Source: Spartobacteria bacterium LR76 (GTDB taxonomy: Bacteria; Verrucomicrobiota; Verrucomicrobiia; Chthoniobacterales; Terrimicrobiaceae). From it: a stretch of 64,000 nucleotides of DNA. This document shows, in pieces, positions 26,922 through 36,008 of the stretch (position 1 is its first letter; each line of letters starts with the position of its first letter). The DNA lies in the NCBI GenBank assembly GCA_003054655.1, contig QAYZ01000009.1, forward strand, positions 120,204-184,203, given 5' to 3'. The notes under the pieces were generated by a model that saw nothing but the letters and a program-made list of their open reading frames with translations, made no database searches and was not told where the DNA came from. The position numbers and the translations under genes are program-made.

Positions 26922-29549
26922 TCAGCTTTTCAACTGATCGTGGCAGCAAGGATTCTCAACGAAAAAGTCGTAACGCCCTGAAAATACGCGTAGACGAGTG
27001 CGCCCCTTGCGCACCACGGTTTCGTACGTTCCTCCCACCGGAGCTCCATTTTCCGAAACATTCTCCACCGATTCCGTCGGGAACTCGATCTCCGCCACCG
27101 TATTGGCTGGAACCACCACCTCCATTGAGAGGCGATCCCCCTGCCTTTTCCACCCCGAAATGATCCGGCCGGCCGGAGAATCAAATATGGCTCTGGCGTG
27201 GGAAAGTTCGCCTCCAGGCTGAGGAGCGATCAGCACTTCAGAAAACCCCGGAGCCAGCGGTTTGATGCCGCAGATCACGCCGTAGAACCAGTCGACAATC
27301 GCTCCAAACGCATAGTGGTTGAATGAGTTTGTGCCGGCGGTGGCGAAACCGCTTTCATGCGTCCAGCTATTCCATCGCTCCCAAATGGTCGTAGCTCCCT
27401 GCGTGACCGGAAAGAGCCACGATGGATAAGTCCTCTGATTCAGAAGGGCATATGCGACATCAGTCCGTCCATTGATCGACAGGACATGAGCCAGATAAGG
27501 GGTGCCAAGAAAACCGGTGCTTAGGTGAATCTTGCGAACCTCGACAATGTCATGAACGAGATCGGCAAGCACCGCTTCCTTCCACTCATCCGGCACCAGA
27601 TCAAAGTAGAGCGCGAGCACCGCTGCTGCCTGTGTTGAAACGGTCAAATGTCCATCCGGTGTGAAGAACCTCGATCGAAAGGCCTCTTTGATGGCCAGAC
27701 CCAGAGTATCGAGACGGTGCAGATCGCTGTCACGGCCCAGAATCTTCGCGATCTCAGCCAGCTTCCGGGTCATGCCGAAAAAGAAGGCCGTTCCCACGAG
27801 ATCTGCGGGAGTATCCGCCTGGAGGTTGAGGTGATCCTTGTACTTCGCTTCCGAGCTGATCAATCCGGAGCTCTTTTTGGGGATGGCGGTGATCCAGCCA
27901 TCCATCGCTGCGAAGTTTTCCTCCAAAATCCGCCGGTCGCCATACATCTCCCACATGAGCCATGGGCATATGATTCCGGCATCTCCCCAGCCCGCTGCCG
28001 CAACAAAACCGTCCTTCCGATAAAACGGAGCATACTGCGGATATTCACCGTTGGCATTTCGCGACAGATTCAGGTCGATCAGCCATTTGGAGAAGAAGGG
28101 CGATACATCGGCATTATAGCACGCGGTGCGCATGAACACCTGCGTATCCGCAGTCCAGGCCAGGCGCTCGTCCCGTTGCGGACAATCCGTAGGCACATCC
28201 AGGTAATTGCCGCGCTGCCCCCACCACGCATTTTCGAAGAGCCGGTTCAGCAATGGGTCGGAACACTCAAATGCCCCCGTGCGCTCCATCTCGGAATGGA
28301 TGATGCGGCAAAATATATCCGACTCCCGCAGCATGCCCGGCAGGTTCTCGATCTCGGTATAACGAAATCCATAAAAGGTAAACAATGGCTCGTAGACCTG
28401 CTCCTCCTCGCCTCGAGAATAGTAGACGGACTGCGCCCGCGCTCCACGGAGGTTCTCCGTATGGACTGAGCCGTCAGCATTCAACATTTCCCCATGACGA
28501 ATCGTTATCTCCGTACCTCGCGGCAGTCCGCTCAGACGCAATGCTTCCCAGCCGACAAGGTTTTGCCCCCAATCCACCAGCCAGCGACCATTGGCGAGCT
28601 TCTGGACAGTCTCGGGTCGGCGAGTTTCGATGCACCGGACCGGCGGGCCTGAGTTCCAGTCGATTCGCACGTCACGGGGATCTTCTATCGCGGGCAGCCA
28701 CCGGGCATCATTGTATCCGGCCTCATCCCACCCGGGCATCTCCAGGCGGGCATCATAATTTTCGCCCATGTAAATATCCGAAGCCCGGATGGGCCCTTCA
28801 TTGGTGAATGCCCAGGTCCCGTCACTGGCAATCATCGTTCGCACTCCGCTCTCGGAGACGATTTCCAGTTGGGCGAGAAAAGCAGGCTTGTCGCCGTAAT
28901 TGACCTTTCCAATCGACCACAACCGGGAAATCTGCCCGCAATACCATCCTTCATTAAGCACGAGCCCTATCGCGTTCTCCCCCGGCCGGAGGAAGCTCGT
29001 GACATCGAACGCCTGGTACTGGACCCGATGGAAATAGTCTGTCCAGCCGGGCATGAACCGGTGGTCCGTAATCGCACGGCCATTGATCGCAGGGTGATAA
29101 AGCCCCAGTGCCGTAACATACAAGCGCGCCCTCGCCGGACTTTCGTCCAGATGGAATGCCTTTCGAAAATAAGTAGCCGGCTGACAGGGTGCTCCGGAAT
29201 TCGTTCCGCGAATCCACCGGGCATGCCAGTCATCCATGATGCCGGTCTCAAAGCTGCTCGTCTCGCTCCATGGCCCCCATTCGCCAGCTTGGTTCCTTAA
29301 TCGAACGTTCCAGGAGTAAATCTGCCGGGGGGAAAGCTCGCGGCCCTCGTATTCAATCTGGAAGCAGGCTCCAGACACGACTTCACCTGAGTCCCAGCAT
29401 ATCCGGCCATCCGCTGAAACCCGGATCTGATACATGGCCTGCTTCGCGCCAGCCTGACCGTCAGCAACTCTCCACGAAAATCTTGGGCGTTTTTCGTCGA
29501 TTCCCAAGGGGGATTCCAAATACTCGATGCGAAGCCGTTCGGGCGTCAT
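26922..29549 (-). CDS. Alpha-L-rhamnosidase, glycoside hydrolase family 78
   Basis: 875 residues, normal family length, no signal peptide. Domain order is N-terminal fibronectin-like and Bac_rhamnosid_N beta domains (LESPLGIDEKRPRFSWRV; GWTDYFHRVQYQAFDV), then the (alpha/alpha)6 barrel with DCPQRDERLAWTADTQVFM carrying the catalytic general acid Glu and nearby Asp. The barrel also has WERWNSWTHE (general base region) and HYAFGAIVDWFY, and a C-terminal beta sandwich follows. It releases terminal L-rhamnose by inversion. It is the last gene of the unit that starts with the PEP-CTERM gene; the giant glycosidase gene ends 8 bases upstream. Confidence 0.96.
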   Translation of the reverse strand: MTPERLRIEYLESPLGIDEKRPRFSWRVADGQAGAKQAMYQIRVSADGRICWDSGEVVSGACFQIEYEGRELSPRQIYSWNVRLRNQAGEWGPWSETSSFETGIMDDWHARWIRGTNSGAPCQPATYFRKAFHLDESPARARLYVTALGLYHPAINGRAITDHRFMPGWTDYFHRVQYQAFDVTSFLRPGENAIGLVLNEGWYCGQISRLWSIGKVNYGDKPAFLAQLEIVSESGVRTMIASDGTWAFTNEGPIRASDIYMGENYDARLEMPGWDEAGYNDARWLPAIEDPRDVRIDWNSGPPVRCIETRRPETVQKLANGRWLVDWGQNLVGWEALRLSGLPRGTEITIRHGEMLNADGSVHTENLRGARAQSVYYSRGEEEQVYEPLFTFYGFRYTEIENLPGMLRESDIFCRIIHSEMERTGAFECSDPLLNRLFENAWWGQRGNYLDVPTDCPQRDERLAWTADTQVFMRTACYNADVSPFFSKWLIDLNLSRNANGEYPQYAPFYRKDGFVAAAGWGDAGIICPWLMWEMYGDRRILEENFAAMDGWITAIPKKSSGLISSEAKYKDHLNLQADTPADLVGTAFFFGMTRKLAEIAKILGRDSDLHRLDTLGLAIKEAFRSRFFTPDGHLTVSTQAAAVLALYFDLVPDEWKEAVLADLVHDIVEVRKIHLSTGFLGTPYLAHVLSINGRTDVAYALLNQRTYPSWLFPVTQGATTIWERWNSWTHESGFATAGTNSFNHYAFGAIVDWFYGVICGIKPLAPGFSEVLIAPQPGGELSHARAIFDSPAGRIISGWKRQGDRLSMEVVVPANTVAEIEFPTESVENVSENGAPVGGTYETVVRKGRTRLRVFSGRYDFFVENPCCHDQLKS

Positions 29550-29557
29550 GGCAGCAT

Positions 29558-32500
29558 TCAGTTCAGGTACAGATCGCGAAACAATGAAATGTTCTTCGCT
29601 GGTTCGAGTCCTCCGGGAAGCAGGCTCATAGCGGGTTTGCGACCTTTCCCATCGTTGTCGTTTACCAGGAAGGCAAACCCAAATCCCGAGCCCTTCTCCA
29701 GCTTCAGAGCGGGGAAGCAGGACTGTGGAAACTTGATCTCATAGATTGTCTCGTCGCCCTCTCTTTTCACTGCGATCTCGACATCCCTGTCGATTCCGGT
29801 GGATGCATTGGCTTCTCCCACATACCGCCCTTCCGCTCCCTTTTCGATCCAGGCGACGGGACGACCATTTACAACGGAGATCGCATACACCATGTCGTCA
29901 CCATCAAGCCCGGAAGTCCGGTTGCGATTGTTTCCAGACTGATCGAAGTAAATCTGGATCGAATCGTGCGTCCAAGCCTGCGCGGGCGACTCGGGTGGGT
30001 TCTCGACATCATCCTTCACACGGAAGGCGCAGGCAAAGTACTCCGCTGTCCAGGCGAAGGAGGCGCGAACAGAAAGGTCGTCTTTTCCACGATTGCCCTC
30101 GCCGGCAGAGGTCGACGGCACGAGATTCGCGGAGTCCAGACTGATCCAGGGGACATCGCTCCACTCGGACAGATCTCCGTCGACGGTCAGCTTTTCCAAA
30201 CGGGGAGCCAGCATGGGAGCGAGGCGGATCTCCTTTTTCACAAAATCTCCGTCCCCTGCGGTGGCGGCGACTGCAACATCATAGGTCTCTCCGGTGCGCA
30301 CCTCGAAGGAGCCGTCAAACTTCAATTTGGTCGTGTGGCCTGGGCCGAGGTCGCCAAAACGCGCCTCCTGCTGCGAGTACCTCCAGTTCTTCGGCGGTTC
30401 TCCCAGAAGGAGCTTTCCCGATACGGGCTTGTTCAGCCTGTTCGTCACGGTCACCGCGAGAGTATTTTGATCCTCCAGCGAAACATTCAGGGCAAACGCC
30501 TCGCCCAGCCCCAGGATCTCCGCGTCGTGCAGCACTTTGCGGATGTCAGCTTCCGATCGCTGCCCGGGGAACCTCAGGTAAACCGGGACGTGAGAGAGAG
30601 GAATAATGAGCCCATCATCTTTCGCCGGAAGTAGGTTGCCCATCATATCGTATGCCTCGTTATCCCGTGGAAGTCTCATGCTGCCCTCCACGTCCGGGGA
30701 AGTAGCATTGATGGTGACCAATGGACCGCCCTCGGCAGAGGAGAACAGGAAAGCGCGAATCGCCGAGCCCATCTCCAGCGGTTGTCCAGTCCCTGCGTGA
30801 GACAGGAACCTGGTCGCCGCATTGTACGCCGCAAACGCGTAGAAGATATAGTAGCGGTCGTACCCACCCAGGCGAAAGAAGGTAAGCTGGGGGCTGTAGG
30901 CGCAATACGGCACTCCCGCGGCTGCATGGTAGATGTAGTTGCGAATCGTTCGTGAGCAGGCTTCCAGTTCCCGGTCGTCCGGCAGGTAATAGTTTCGCCG
31001 GGTCTCATCGTCCGAGCCATGCATCAGAAATTTGTTGGAGGCAAAATACTGCTCGGTATTCATGAGCCTGCCCCGGAAGCCGTATCTCTCGAGGAGATTC
31101 CTGTAGGCGACCAGGTCGTTATAGACATCGGGCAGATCGGGAGATTCGCGATAGGAATGATAGGAGAAGATGTCCATGTACTGTCCCGCTCCCTGCTTGA
31201 GACACTCTTCCATGTAGCTGTAGTCATTCCCGTTCAGGCATATGCCCACCACCTGAAGGGCCGGGTCCACGGACTTGATCACATCGTGCGAAACCTTCAG
31301 CAATTGGACATACTTGGCGGGAGGCATGGTTTTCATGCCTTTGTCGAGACCCTCTTTCTTGCGCCATAGATTGGGTTCGTTGGCGATCTCCCAGTAGCGC
31401 ACCTGGCCTTTCAATGGCTCGACAATATCACGCAGATATTTGCCATAGGCCTGCAGCGTGGCGTCATCGACCGTATCCTTATCGAGTATGGCATCGCGGA
31501 TGGGATCGGGGATATTGTTGAAGCAAGCCACGAGCGCTTGAAATCCCGAGCTGATCTGCGTTGCACACTGCTCCTGAAGCAATCTGATGTACGCCGGAGG
31601 CGGCTGGGGGGTATACATGCGATTCCGCAAAAAGAATCGGCTGAACTTCGCGCCCATCAGGTTCCAGAGCGGCATTTCCTTTTTGATCAGCCAAAGCGGT
31701 GTATTGAGGGGTTCGTAATTGATTCCAAAAAGCGGAAGTTCTGTCTCCGCGCTGGCAGGTGCATTGATAACAGCATATCGGCTCTGGCACTTTGCCAGCG
31801 GAGTTCCCTGGGAATCGCTGACGATCGCCGAGATTTCAAAAACACCGAGTGCGGCTCCGGGCAGCGGGACCGGGATTTCTCCCCGACCGCCCGATACCTT
31901 GACGCTCTCCTCACGGGTCTGGACCTCCCTGTCCCAGGCGTCCCTCGTGATGATCCTGGCCCGGATCGGCAAGTCTTCCCTGCTATTGGAAATGACGCAC
32001 AGACTTGCCGATGGCTGCGCTCCGGTGCGCAAAAATACGTTGTTCTCCTGGAAGAGAAATCCAGCCTCGACCTGCGGAGCTGCATACGGGGTCAGATCGC
32101 CTTGCTCGAGCTGAATGTCATCGATAAGGATGCCGTCTCCATCGAACCGGGCATAGATCTTTTTCTGCTTCGAGGGTTGATCCCAGGTGATCGTCATCGA
32201 CACCCGTGCCCATCCGTCCTGCCCGATCCGGGCGAACTCGCGGCTGTAGATTTTCCACCCCGAGTCGATAAGAAACATCTTGAGAGAAGCGTCTGGCTTC
32301 TCGGCCTTCACGTAAGCCGAGAGGGTATATTTCGCTCCTTCCTGCAAGGGAAGGCAGCTTGAGATCAGCGAGTTTGATCGGCTGGAAAGGCGCATTGCAG
32401 CCGTCCCATTTACCCCGAGATTGGGAACGATCTCCGGTTGTGTGGAACCGGCAAGCGACATGGCGCCCGCATAGCTGTCTGGAGCAAAAAAGTCGAACAT

Positions 32501-33535
32501 CCAGTCGTTCATCCCCAGCGCGAAGCCGGGATTGCCGAGGAGATTGCGTCCCCTCGCGACGGTCTCATCCTTACTTGCCGCCTGATTCGCAACTGCGCTC
32601 CATACCATGCTTGCTTCGGCGAGGCGGATATTTCCTGCGCCCTTCACGCTGAATCTCGCGTAACAAGAGGGGTCTGTGACAGAAGAAGGACAAGCCTCAC
32701 TCACTACATACCGCTTCCAGTCTGAAGTGAGCTTGATTGTCTGCCTGGCCTTCCAGTGGAAATCGTCGCCGATCATCCACAGGGTGAGTTCCTGCCCGGG
32801 CTGGTCGGAGCGCGCCCACACGGCGAGAGTGAGCTGCCCGTCCGATGGCAGGAGGATCGATGTCGAGCAAATCTCGCGCGACTCATTGGCTGATCCGAGC
32901 ACCTGCAGCACCTGCTGACCGGTCTTGAAAGTCTTGTCCGGTTGAATCGAGTAGTCACCTGCCTGGCCGTGATATCTCCAATGCCAGGCATCCGGGATGG
33001 CGCCCGTCTTCCCTTTTGCGAAATCTCCATTGATCAGGAGGTTCCCGGAACTTTTAACATCCACCGGCGTGACCGAGATGTCCTTCATCTCAATGGCTGC
33101 CTCGGCGTCGTGTCCTTTGGCATCAAAGACTCGGATGGCATGCTGCAAACCGCCTGTGGACTCAAACATGATGGCCATGTCCGACCACTCGGAAGACGCA
33201 GCCACGACCTGTTTGGCCGGAGCCTTTACGCCCTCCGTGATCGCCACAACAAAGCTGCCCATGGGCCCAAAGTTTTCCGTTCTCGCCTGAGCCTTGAGCA
33301 GGTATTGCGCGGCAGGCAATGGATCGCGTAGCACCGCCTTGGCTTCAAAGTCCTCGCCGGATACCGGAATGCGCCACTGCCCGTCGCCTGTTTCCGAGAA
33401 GTTGCGGAGTCCCTCCATCTGGACCGCGCCGAGCAACGAGGATGGCTGCTTGCTGACGACCAGAAAGACAAACAAACTCAAGAGACGAACCGTCATCGTC
33501 AGATAACGCCTCGGATTGCGGGAGTACGATGTCAC
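29558..33535 (-). CDS. Secreted giant multidomain glycosidase (CBM-like domains, clan GH-A-like barrel, CBM9-like C-terminus)
   Basis: 1325 residues with an N-terminal signal (LLSLFVFLVV). About residues 170-320 and 330-480 are two CBM4_9-like beta sandwiches (NLLINGDFAKGKTGAIPDAW; NLLGNPGFALGMNDWMF). A TIM-barrel catalytic region spans about 605-960 with probable acid/base Glu in WEIANEPNLW (about 717) and nucleophile Glu in LMNTEQYF (about 827), the clan GH-A pattern. A CBM9-like module starts near 1113 (LTVDGDLSEWSDVPW). The GTG at 33535 overlaps the LamG stop (GTGA); an ATG at 33496 is an alternative. The GH family cannot be fixed by eye; GH39- or GH5-like. It probably acts on a polymer at the cell surface. 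Confidence 0.8.
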   Translation of the reverse strand: MTSYSRNPRRYLTMTVRLLSLFVFLVVSKQPSSLLGAVQMEGLRNFSETGDGQWRIPVSGEDFEAKAVLRDPLPAAQYLLKAQARTENFGPMGSFVVAITEGVKAPAKQVVAASSEWSDMAIMFESTGGLQHAIRVFDAKGHDAEAAIEMKDISVTPVDVKSSGNLLINGDFAKGKTGAIPDAWHWRYHGQAGDYSIQPDKTFKTGQQVLQVLGSANESREICSTSILLPSDGQLTLAVWARSDQPGQELTLWMIGDDFHWKARQTIKLTSDWKRYVVSEACPSSVTDPSCYARFSVKGAGNIRLAEASMVWSAVANQAASKDETVARGRNLLGNPGFALGMNDWMFDFFAPDSYAGAMSLAGSTQPEIVPNLGVNGTAAMRLSSRSNSLISSCLPLQEGAKYTLSAYVKAEKPDASLKMFLIDSGWKIYSREFARIGQDGWARVSMTITWDQPSKQKKIYARFDGDGILIDDIQLEQGDLTPYAAPQVEAGFLFQENNVFLRTGAQPSASLCVISNSREDLPIRARIITRDAWDREVQTREESVKVSGGRGEIPVPLPGAALGVFEISAIVSDSQGTPLAKCQSRYAVINAPASAETELPLFGINYEPLNTPLWLIKKEMPLWNLMGAKFSRFFLRNRMYTPQPPPAYIRLLQEQCATQISSGFQALVACFNNIPDPIRDAILDKDTVDDATLQAYGKYLRDIVEPLKGQVRYWEIANEPNLWRKKEGLDKGMKTMPPAKYVQLLKVSHDVIKSVDPALQVVGICLNGNDYSYMEECLKQGAGQYMDIFSYHSYRESPDLPDVYNDLVAYRNLLERYGFRGRLMNTEQYFASNKFLMHGSDDETRRNYYLPDDRELEACSRTIRNYIYHAAAGVPYCAYSPQLTFFRLGGYDRYYIFYAFAAYNAATRFLSHAGTGQPLEMGSAIRAFLFSSAEGGPLVTINATSPDVEGSMRLPRDNEAYDMMGNLLPAKDDGLIIPLSHVPVYLRFPGQRSEADIRKVLHDAEILGLGEAFALNVSLEDQNTLAVTVTNRLNKPVSGKLLLGEPPKNWRYSQQEARFGDLGPGHTTKLKFDGSFEVRTGETYDVAVAATAGDGDFVKKEIRLAPMLAPRLEKLTVDGDLSEWSDVPWISLDSANLVPSTSAGEGNRGKDDLSVRASFAWTAEYFACAFRVKDDVENPPESPAQAWTHDSIQIYFDQSGNNRNRTSGLDGDDMVYAISVVNGRPVAWIEKGAEGRYVGEANASTGIDRDVEIAVKREGDETIYEIKFPQSCFPALKLEKGSGFGFAFLVNDNDGKGRKPAMSLLPGGLEPAKNISLFRDLYLN

Positions 33536-34356
33536 TGGAGAGTTTTGACAAAGAGCTCGTCCTCGGAGAGCTGGCGCTTGGTGATTTTGACCTCATCGAT
33601 CAAGCCGACCCAGCCAGAGCGCAAGGATTTGAGATTCCCGATACGAATGTCATTTCCATTGCTTGCTATCGTCACCGCCTCTTCCGGATGATCCCGCCGC
33701 ACCACGATCATCGGTTCTTTCGAACCAAGTTCCTTGGCATAGAAAATGATTCCTTCCTTTGAAGGATCCTCAACATTCACCGCCACGGCGATGTAGTAGT
33801 CTTTGCCAGTCTGGAGCTGTATGCCGGAGTCAATCGCCACCCGATTTGCGGTTGCCCAAGGGCCGGGCTGAAATTGATAGCTAAAGACCAGCCTGCGCGC
33901 ACCGCGAGTAGACTGGTCACCGGTGATCCCAAGCATCCAGGTGCCTCCATCTTTGTCGAATGATCCACAGGAGATAACCGTTTGTCCGCTGGCGTCCGCG
34001 CGGGATGCCGAGAGATGGACCAGAGACTCGATGGTCAGCGCCTTCCACTCCAGCGCAGGATCTCCCGGGATAAGGATGGAGCCGTCCTCTTCCGGAAAGC
34101 GAATTGCATGCTGGTTCTCCGTTGTCCGAAACTTGGCGCCTGCTCCCTCCGCAGAAAGATCGACGGACTTGATCTTGCCGGACTCGACTTTGCCGGTTTG
34201 CTCGGCTCCTGAGGCGCTTGGAAAGTTGTCACTCTTTCCCTCTTCAAAACGCCAGAATCCAAACACCTCCTCCGCTATGGCCGTCCCGGAAAAAGGAAGC
34301 AGCAGAGCGCAGGCAAGAAGGCTCGATATCCAAAGAGGCGCTTTTGAAAATTTCAT
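33532..34356 (-). CDS. Secreted LamG/concanavalin-A-like protein
   Basis: 274 residues with signal peptide (SSLLACALLLPFSGTAIAEE). The remainder is a jelly-roll of the LamG-like type: FGFWRFEEGKSDNFPS, then ALTIESLVHLSA, GLIDEVKITKRQLSEDEL, the usual ending of LamG domains. It is probably a carbohydrate-binding or surface-recognition protein. It lies between the pseudopilin and giant glycosidase genes in one unit. Confidence 0.85.
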   Translation of the reverse strand: MKFSKAPLWISSLLACALLLPFSGTAIAEEVFGFWRFEEGKSDNFPSASGAEQTGKVESGKIKSVDLSAEGAGAKFRTTENQHAIRFPEEDGSILIPGDPALEWKALTIESLVHLSASRADASGQTVISCGSFDKDGGTWMLGITGDQSTRGARRLVFSYQFQPGPWATANRVAIDSGIQLQTGKDYYIAVAVNVEDPSKEGIIFYAKELGSKEPMIVVRRDHPEEAVTIASNGNDIRIGNLKSLRSGWVGLIDEVKITKRQLSEDELFVKTLQ

Positions 34357-34363
34357 GGTGGGA

Positions 34364-35056
34364 TCAGGGGTTGAGGAGGAAGTAGTTTCGTCGGTTGTCG
34401 TTCAGTTGCTGAAGCGGGACACCTTCGGTATGACCGTCGGCGAAGAGCGAGAGCACCTGCCCGACCCCGCGATCACTCGGTCGCGGCCGGGTTGCAGACA
34501 TTCCGGAGGCTACGTAGTCGCTCGTCAAAATATACCAGGAAGCACCGCCTTGAAACTCCGCTGTGGCAACAAGAATCAACGAACTCGGTTTCTGGATGGC
34601 TGCCATCGGCACGCTCGCTCCGAGTTTGATCACATCGAAGTTGCACCCATAGTCCCCCTGTACCGCGTGGCTTCCATTTTTTACCAGAGGACATACCAGC
34701 GCAGGGCTTTGGGTGTAGGGCTTTCCCTTGACGGAAATCCAGCCGTTGGTTCGGGCAGGGGGCAAATAGTCGGCGATCGAATCGCTCCAGAAGGGGGTCT
34801 TGTAGTCGGCGGTGCTGGCCTGCGGGAGCATTCCTCCATGCTCCGATGCATAGCTGGCGAGACCACCCCCGATCGTGCGGAGATTGCCGAGACTTTGGGC
34901 GATCTTCGCACGTGTAATAGCCGAGTTCACCGGCGCAACGACTAGGGAGGCGAGTATCACAATGATGGTCACGGCCACGATCACTTCGGTGAGCGTGAAT
35001 GCGCAATGGGACCGCGCCGAAGCTGGCGGCTTCGTTTTCATGGAGGGAGCAGGCAT
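34364..35056 (-). CDS. Pseudopilin-like protein with prepilin N-terminal methylation motif
   Basis: 230 residues. Type III/IV prepilin signal SHCAFTLTEVIVAVTIIVIL: cleavage before Phe and Glu at +5, as in type II secretion pseudopilins and the G-domain-like proteins abundant in Verrucomicrobiota and Planctomycetes. The C-terminus has SLFADGHTEGVPL, the H-X-G-D-like ending of that family. It requires a prepilin peptidase encoded elsewhere. Its place in an operon with glycosidases suggests a part in surface display or secretion of the enzymes. Confidence 0.88.
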   Translation of the reverse strand: MPAPSMKTKPPASARSHCAFTLTEVIVAVTIIVILASLVVAPVNSAITRAKIAQSLGNLRTIGGGLASYASEHGGMLPQASTADYKTPFWSDSIADYLPPARTNGWISVKGKPYTQSPALVCPLVKNGSHAVQGDYGCNFDVIKLGASVPMAAIQKPSSLILVATAEFQGGASWYILTSDYVASGMSATRPRPSDRGVGQVLSLFADGHTEGVPLQQLNDNRRNYFLLNP

Positions 35057-35065
35057 GGGGAGCGG

Positions 35066-35932
35066 CTAGGCGCTGCGCCGGGCCGAAGCTCGACGATGCA
35101 TCCCGAGAAAGGCAACGCACGCCAGAGCGGACAATGCAAGAACAGACGGTTCGGGCACAGTGGTTATTTTCACCTCCGTAAAGTCCATCTGAGGCATTCC
35201 GCTGCCTTGATACAGGGCCACCGAATCAAAGGACGAATAGGCTCCGGTCGTGTCCGCGTAGGTAATGGTGCGTCCACTGAGCGTCCCGCCAGTCAATGCT
35301 GCCGTCAGGATCGTCGATGTGCCCGATCTTTCCAAGGAGAGCGTGTAGACGTACTGGGTGCCGCTCACGAGGCTCAGCGATGCGCCGGAAGTAAGGGAAG
35401 TGTACCCACCGCTGCCGATGGAGTTGATAAGGTTGTTTGAACCCGACGTACGCTCATACAGTGACAACCCATTTCCTATGCCGCCCATATAGCCGGTGTA
35501 TGGCGCGTAAACTCCGGAGGAAGGCGACGTACCTCCTCCATCCGCCGTGACCCGGCTTCCATTGGAGTTAAACAAGGCAAAGCGGATAAGGTTGTCCGAT
35601 GTCGGAGCCGTGGTGAACGTGGGAGTAAATGCTATCGTCATCGTCATCTTCTGACCGTCGAGAAGGTTGATCGTTCCGGTGGATGTGTAGTAAGCCAGCG
35701 CAGACGCTCCAGGGGTAAGCGTCATATTGCCCGTGGTGGCTGTCAACGACGCAGCATTGGAAGCATACCAGTTCATGGAACTTGGCAGGTTCTGGTTACC
35801 CGTGGGTCCGCGCTGCCCATCGGCAAAAGTATCATCGACGATTACCGTGGCTGCGGCATTGCCAAGGAATCCCATGCCGGAAAGGACCAAGGCGCAAAGA
35901 GAAATGTGGAGAGGGGGTGTGGATAGTCTCAT
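35066..35932 (-). CDS. PEP-CTERM sorting-domain protein
   Basis: 288 residues. Signal peptide after MRLSTPPLHISLCALVLSG; beta-rich, Ser/Thr/Gly-rich body with LamG/jelly-roll-like character (DNLIRFALFNSNG, YTLSLERSGTSTI). C-terminal VPEPSVLALSALACVAFLG followed by basic MHRRASARR: the PEP motif, transmembrane helix and Arg cluster recognised by exosortase. It is therefore exported and cleaved or anchored at the outer surface. The ATG at 35932 is chosen because the longer frame runs through the operator. First gene of the unit ending with GH78. Confidence 0.9.
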   Translation of the reverse strand: MRLSTPPLHISLCALVLSGMGFLGNAAATVIVDDTFADGQRGPTGNQNLPSSMNWYASNAASLTATTGNMTLTPGASALAYYTSTGTINLLDGQKMTMTIAFTPTFTTAPTSDNLIRFALFNSNGSRVTADGGGTSPSSGVYAPYTGYMGGIGNGLSLYERTSGSNNLINSIGSGGYTSLTSGASLSLVSGTQYVYTLSLERSGTSTILTAALTGGTLSGRTITYADTTGAYSSFDSVALYQGSGMPQMDFTEVKITTVPEPSVLALSALACVAFLGMHRRASARRSA

Positions 35933-35978
35933 GCCCCCACTACTGTCGAAGGGATCCACCCACGTCAAAAGCGGCGAG

Positions 35979-35994
35979 AGTTTCACTATAAACC
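35979..35994. promoter_or_regulatory. LacI-type operator 2, AGTTTCACTATAAACC
   Basis: 16-bp site, 46 bases upstream of the PEP-CTERM start, in the 76-bp gap behind the lacI-type gene. It shares the half-sites and centre with operators 1 and 3. Confidence 0.8.
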
Positions 35995-36008
35995 TAACGC
36001 TGAAAATT

